Assembly: GCA_002005505.1 (NCBI GenBank)
Contig: KV908459.1
Location: 20,001-57,442 of the forward strand
Reading direction: 5' to 3'
DNA: 37,442 nucleotides
Source of the DNA: Botryococcus braunii
Lineage: Eukaryota > Chlorophyta > Trebouxiophyceae
Of the stretch, positions 32,951-37,442 are shown piece by piece. The position numbers and the translations under genes were made by a program. The first letter of the stretch is position 1. Every line of letters begins with the position of its first letter. The notes under the pieces are model-generated. The model ran no database searches. It saw only the letters and a list, made by a program, of their open reading frames with translations, and was not told the origin of the DNA.

Positions 32951-35610
32951 ATGACAAAAAGGGGCAAAGAAAAGGAAAGTAGCAGTGAAACAGCAATGTC
33001 TCAACCTGGAGAAGTCAGTGGGGCCACTCCAGGGCAGTCTATGACCGGGACACAATCAGCCACTGCAGAACCAAAGGTGGAGATTGACAAGGCAGCCTAC
33101 ATCCCCAATACCTCTAATCCAAAGATGACTGTCATGCTTGATGATGGAGGGCGCAATTTTGAATTTTGGTATGAAAATTTGGAGGCGTGCGCAAACACCA
33201 AGGGGGTCAGAGCGGCTTTGGAGAGGCCAATGCCAGGGTCGGTGGAGAACTCAGCCATCAAGCAGTGGCTGATCCAGTCAGTTCCAGTCATCTGGCATTC
33301 TCAGATCTCATGCCACAAAGCAGCGTTCGACTTCATCGCGTGGGTGAAGAACAGTCACACTGGAGGGAGCAACCAAGACATCAACCTTGAGTGGTACAAG
33401 GAAATGGAGCAGGGCATCAAGACAGGGGAGACACTCAAGGTCTACCTCTACAGAATGATGGATCTGGCTACAAGTCTCAGAAACAACGCGTTCATCCTCT
33501 TGGACCACAATGTTGGGGAGCTGATGGTGAAGGGCCTCCCTCCTGTGCTGAGGCTCGAGTCCCTGGAGGTTATGGCAACCGACAAGCCGCCATTGGAGCT
33601 GATTCAAAGAATCCTGCGCGCCGCAGCCAGCCGTGGGTACAAGGACCCACCTGCAGAGGGAACACCTCAGGCCATGGCAGCTGCAGCAGTGGCTGGTCCC
33701 TCTGGGGGGGTAGCTGGAGCGTCATCAAGCGCTGGAGCTGCACCAGGAGTGGGAGCAGTACCGGGAGTTGGAGCAGCACTACCAGCAAACGAACAGCCTC
33801 CCGCTGGCCCCTCTGCAACTACTTTTGGTGGCAGGGGGCGTGGACCTGGCAGGGCAAGAAGGCCCAGAGAGGAGCTTACATGCCACTTCTGCAAGGCAAA
33901 GGGCCACTTCATGACTGACTGCGGACCGCTCAGGCAGCTGCAGGCTCTGCATCAAAACATGCAAGCGGCAAGCGTTGGGCCTGCAGCTTACTGGGGCCAG
34001 GGAGGCCCACAGTCGTCTCCTCAAGCCTGGTGGGACCATGGATCTGGCCGGGGTGGCCCGCCTTCATCCGCTTCCAGCCCTGGACCTCCTTCAGCATATA
34101 ACTATCCAACAAGTCAACACACGTTTCCGGGGTGGCATTTACCACCTCCACCCCCTCCTTCTGGTGAGGCGATGTTTATCTCTCTCAATGTGCTTGCCCC
34201 AACTTCGCATGGAGCTAGCAGCACATCTTGGTTAATAGATAGTGGTGCCTCTGTGCATATAGTCAATGATCTCTCATTGCTCCATAATCCAGTTATGCAT
34301 AGACAGCCTCTTCCTCTGCACTTGGCAACCTCAGACGCCAAGGGAGGAATCATTGCATCTGGGTCTGTATGCCTTGTGAATGCAAGGCACGAAGTATTCT
34401 GGCTGCACAATGTGCAGTGTGTTCCTTCTGCGCATACCAACCTCATTTCAGTCACTGGTGCAATTCAGGATGGAGCATCTTTCCTGACTGACACTGCAGG
34501 TGGTTACACAGCCATGAAGGGACCTGAAGGGTGGTGTGGAGATATCACCCGCGCACGAGGTCTGTTTTTTTTGGAGTTTGTTAGTCCTGTCAGAGGGCAG
34601 CAAGTTGGCTGCAGACATATTGATCACATGGCTGAGGCGTCTCATCTTAGGAAAGGACACGTGTGTAGCGAGAGATCTCTGTGGCATGCTAGGTTAGGTC
34701 ATCCTGGTGCCAGCAGCATGCAGAGGTTCTCCAAGGAAGATCTGGTTACAGGAATCAATATCTCCCTTGCTCCCTGCTCTGAGTGCCCCAAGCACTGTGA
34801 ATCGTGTATACAAGGGAAACACTCCAGACCTCCTTTCCCTGTATCTTCCAGGCCTGCACATCACCCACTCGATAGAGTCCATGTGGATACTGTGGGTCCC
34901 ATATCACCTCCTGCCATCACAGGTGAACGATATTGGGTCACTGTAGTGGATGAAAGTTCACACCAAGTTGCCTCCCTGCCTGTGAAGTCAAAGGATTGCA
35001 TCCCAAAGGCTGTGATAGACCTGCTCCGTTTTTGGCAGACCCAACGAGGCACGGTTGTGAAGTGTGTGAGGACTGACAGGGGTTCAGAGTTCCTGAACCA
35101 GCAATTCAAAGAGTTTTGTGCTCAGCAGGGCACTAAGATGGAGTCCTCAGCGCCCTACACGCCTCAGCAGAATGGGGTGGCGGAGAGGATGAATAGGACC
35201 CTGAAGGAGCGAACAAGGACTCTGTTGGTCCATGCTGCAGCAGACCCCTCCCTTTGGAAGGAGGCGCTTGAGACAGCTACCCTCCTCTACAATGTGGGTC
35301 CTACTTCAGGCAGGTCCCTGACCCCCATGGAATTATTCTTTGGTGTCAAACCTGATGTGTCTGTGCTGCGCACGTTTGGCTGTGTAGCCCATGTGCACAT
35401 TCCCAGTGGCCAAAGGTCTGTTTTTGGGCCCAAGACCATCCCTGGGATGTTTACTGGTTATTGTCCCCAGTCTAAAGCGTATCGTGTGTACGTGGGGAAT
35501 GGAGTGTGGAAGGAGAGTAGGGACGTCAGCTTTATCGAGCACTTGAGGGGGGCTGAGAGAGTGGGTCTATCAAAGGTCCAGCCTGGGTCTGTCTATGATT
35601 CTAGGATATC
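32951..35610 (+). CDS. Copia-1 Gag-protease-integrase polyprotein
   Basis: The ATG at 32951 opens a frame uninterrupted for about 885 codons. Domains in order are a Gag helical region (residues about 50-210), an Ala/Pro/Gly-rich linker, and the CCHC knuckle CHFCKAKGHFMTDC (about 314-327). The protease WLIDSGASVHIV follows (near 430), then the pre-integrase HHCC module (LWHARLGHPGASSM with CSECPKHCESC, about 577-620). The integrase core has DTVGP (near 645), RTDRGSEF (near 708) and NGVAERMN (near 744), with exactly 35 residues between the second Asp and the Glu. The true frame is lost near the C6 run at 35612-35617. The open frame continues out of frame to 35893. Confidence 0.93.
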
Positions 35611-37442
35611 ACCCCCCTTGGCAGTGAGAATCTGGCAACGCCTCAAGCAATTCCCTCTGCTGCTCCACCCACGTTCTGGGATGAGGAGGATGACCATGGA
35701 GTGGAGACGCTTTCCACTAGGGCTCCTGGGACCTCTGGACTTTGTGCTGGGGATCAGTCTGGAGACGGGACCACAGCAGCACATGACCAAGGAAACCCCA
35801 CCAGCCTGGATTCTACTGTTGGGACCCCAGAACCATCTCAGCACTCGTGGTCGGTGCTTGAGCATATGCAGAATCTGGCCAGGGGGGGTGTAGAAACTCA
35901 ATCCCAGGTAGAAAAAATGCAGAAGGTACAAGAGGGGTTGCGAATGCAGGGGAAGTCACAAATTCCCCTTCCTCCAGGGACCACCCTTACAAGGGAGCAG
36001 CGTTATGTACAGCGCGTGGCTAGGAGAGAGCATTCTGACATCCCATTGCATGCCCCTGACCCAGGTCAGGCAATTGTGAGTGAGCCAAACATGGTTGGTC
36101 TCCCTGATATGCAGGGGCAGGTTGAGACAGTCGAGGCTATGTTCGGTGCAGATGTAAGAGATGAGAGCAGTGGGTTAGACATGCCAGCAGTAGCGGAAGC
36201 TGGTGCCCAATCCCAGTCACTGGCTAGTCATGCTTATGGTGTGCAGGCTGACATTGTAGGCGCAGCTCAGGCAAGTCTGGGTAGTGTGCCCAAGTGTGAG
36301 TCCAGGAGAGAGAGAGAGCTGCTGCTCCCTCTGCATTGCGGAAGGTGCGAGAATGTAAGGGTGCTGCACATGAGTCCAGTAGTCAAGGAGAGAGAGAGAG
36401 ACTTGAGAAGGAATCAGATAATCCCGGCAGTACTGCCCAGTCCCAGCATAAGGTACATAATGTACTTATTCTGGCAACCAGGGAGAGAGAGAGAGAGAAG
36501 GAACAGCATCAGTAAGGCTGACAGCCCTGCTGCACCACAGCATAAGGTACAGAGTGTACCTTCTGTCACGTTGGGAAAAGTTCACGTGCCCTCAAACTTG
36601 AGGGAAGCCCAGCGCTCACCTCAGTGGGAGTTTTGGCAGCAGGCAATGCAAGAGGAGATGGAGTCTTTAGACACCCATGAGGTTATGCAGTATGTGGAAA
36701 GACCCATGGCAGAAGTTATCCTGTTCATTGGATTTTTTCTACAAAAAACGATGCACATGGGAATGTCACTCGTTTAAAGCAAGATTGGTTGCCCAGGGTT
36801 GCAGACAGATTCCTGGTATAGATGTTGGTGAGGTTTTTGCACCTACCAGCAGCTATGGTGCTAGGAGAGCTGTGCTGGCAGTGGCTGCCACACAAAATCT
36901 TGAGATCCACCAAGTGGATATCAAGACAGCTTTTCTCAATGGGGAGTTGGAGGAAGAGGTCTATGTGACCCAACCACCAGGATTTGAGAATGGCAAAACG
37001 AGAGTTGTGTGCAAGCTCAGGAAGGCACTCTACGGTCTTAAGCAAGCCCCACGGGCTTGGCACAAGACCTTGAGCGACAAGTTGAGCGTGATGGGGTATA
37101 GTGTGTGCAAGAGCGACGCTGGGGTATACATCAGGAGGGCCCTGATGGTAATCTGTCGTTTATTCTTGTTTATGTCGATGATCTTCTCATAGTTGCCAGA
37201 GTGGTTGCAGAGATTGAGTGGGGGAAAGAGTTATTGAAGAAGGACTTCACCATCCATGATTTGGGAGAGGTGAATGATTTCCTGGGGTGTCAGGTCCTAC
37301 GCAATAGAGTTCAGGGCACTATTTCCATGAGTTGCACTCCAAGATTGATGCTCTGTGGAGAAGTTTGGCGTTGCTGATGATGGACGTGGGGTTGATACCC
37401 CCATGTCCCAAGGACTTCGGTGGGGCAATAGCAGCGACCTGA
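35611..37442 (+). pseudogene. Copia-1 linker and reverse transcriptase, several single-base frameshifts
   Basis: After the break near 35612 the frame resumes with FWDEEDDHGVETLS and runs through a long linker to VPSNLREAQRSPQW and MQYVERP (about 36705). It breaks again near 36708 and 36768 (either side of the SYPVHWIF segment). It then runs from ARLVAQGCRQIPGIDVGEVF through QVDIKTAFLNGELEEEV to ALYGLKQAPRAWH. Another break lies at about 37137 before FILVYVDDLLIVA, and more follow about 37350. The linker carries three GA tracts (36304, 36390 and 36484). RNase H and the 3' LTR lie outside the window. Confidence 0.9.

Larger units (their letters stand above)
32002..37442 (+). mobile_element. Ty1/copia retrotransposon (Copia-1), 3' end outside the window
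   Basis: It comprises a 5' LTR (32002-32695), a half-tRNA primer site (32696-32709), a leader, a gag-protease-integrase frame and a frameshifted reverse transcriptase. It sits inside the gypsy RT gene directly after codons for SGYH. It shares its LTR family with the solo LTR at 23092 and its pol with the minus-strand Copia-2. Confidence 0.95.

Noticed and set aside
33391..33918. Alternative plus-strand frame of 175 codons in Copia-1
   Set aside because: It overlaps the gag frame, which has a zinc knuckle and continuous homology. It is Trp/Ser-rich by frame shift only.

Overview
The window looks like nuclear DNA of a photosynthetic eukaryote, most likely a green alga. Genes are split into many short exons with GT..AG introns. 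Two gene models match plant-lineage families: a plant-type NEMP nuclear-envelope protein and a bifunctional nuclease/UVR (BBD-type) protein with a plastid-like leader. The rest is long CT/GT/CA/GA microsatellites and Ty1/copia and Ty3/gypsy retrotransposons. I cannot name the species. All gene models were assembled by eye from splice sites, reading phase and family resemblance.

Left part (1-19.1 kb), gene-bearing. A GNAT acetyltransferase fragment lies on the minus strand (306-1034). A multi-exon gene for an acidic protein of unknown function lies on the plus strand (about 1778-4674). A complete 7-exon BBD-type gene lies on the minus strand (9335 to 6460). A head-to-head 8-exon NEMP gene lies on the plus strand (9817-14509) and shares a 481-bp intergenic segment with it. 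An acetoacetate-decarboxylase-like gene lies on the minus strand (19081 to 17872, 5' end missing). Large introns and spacers hold microsatellites.

Middle part (19.2-26.3 kb), gene-poor and repeat-rich. It contains a dispersed repeat that carries its own microsatellite, a degenerate G/T-rich direct repeat, and two solo LTRs of one copia lineage, each with a perfect 5-bp target-site duplication. It also contains a 266-bp spacerless palindrome with one mismatch and a second inverted repeat made from a protein-like segment.

Right part (26.3-37.4 kb), a retrotransposon nest. A decayed minus-strand copia element (pol plus 3' LTR) is interrupted at 28735/28736 by a plus-strand Ty3/gypsy element. 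That element is interrupted in its reverse transcriptase at 32001/32002 by a second, plus-strand copia element that runs off the window end. The copia LTRs share an unusual design: a 135-144-bp segment is present twice inside each LTR. The inner copia uses a half-tRNA type primer site matching the anticodon arm of initiator tRNA-Met (hemivirus-type priming), and the end of its LTR forms an inverted repeat with that site.

The most interesting signals are the duplicated-segment LTR family with apparent within-LTR homogenisation, its tRNA-mimicking LTR end, and the cluster of large perfect palindromes.
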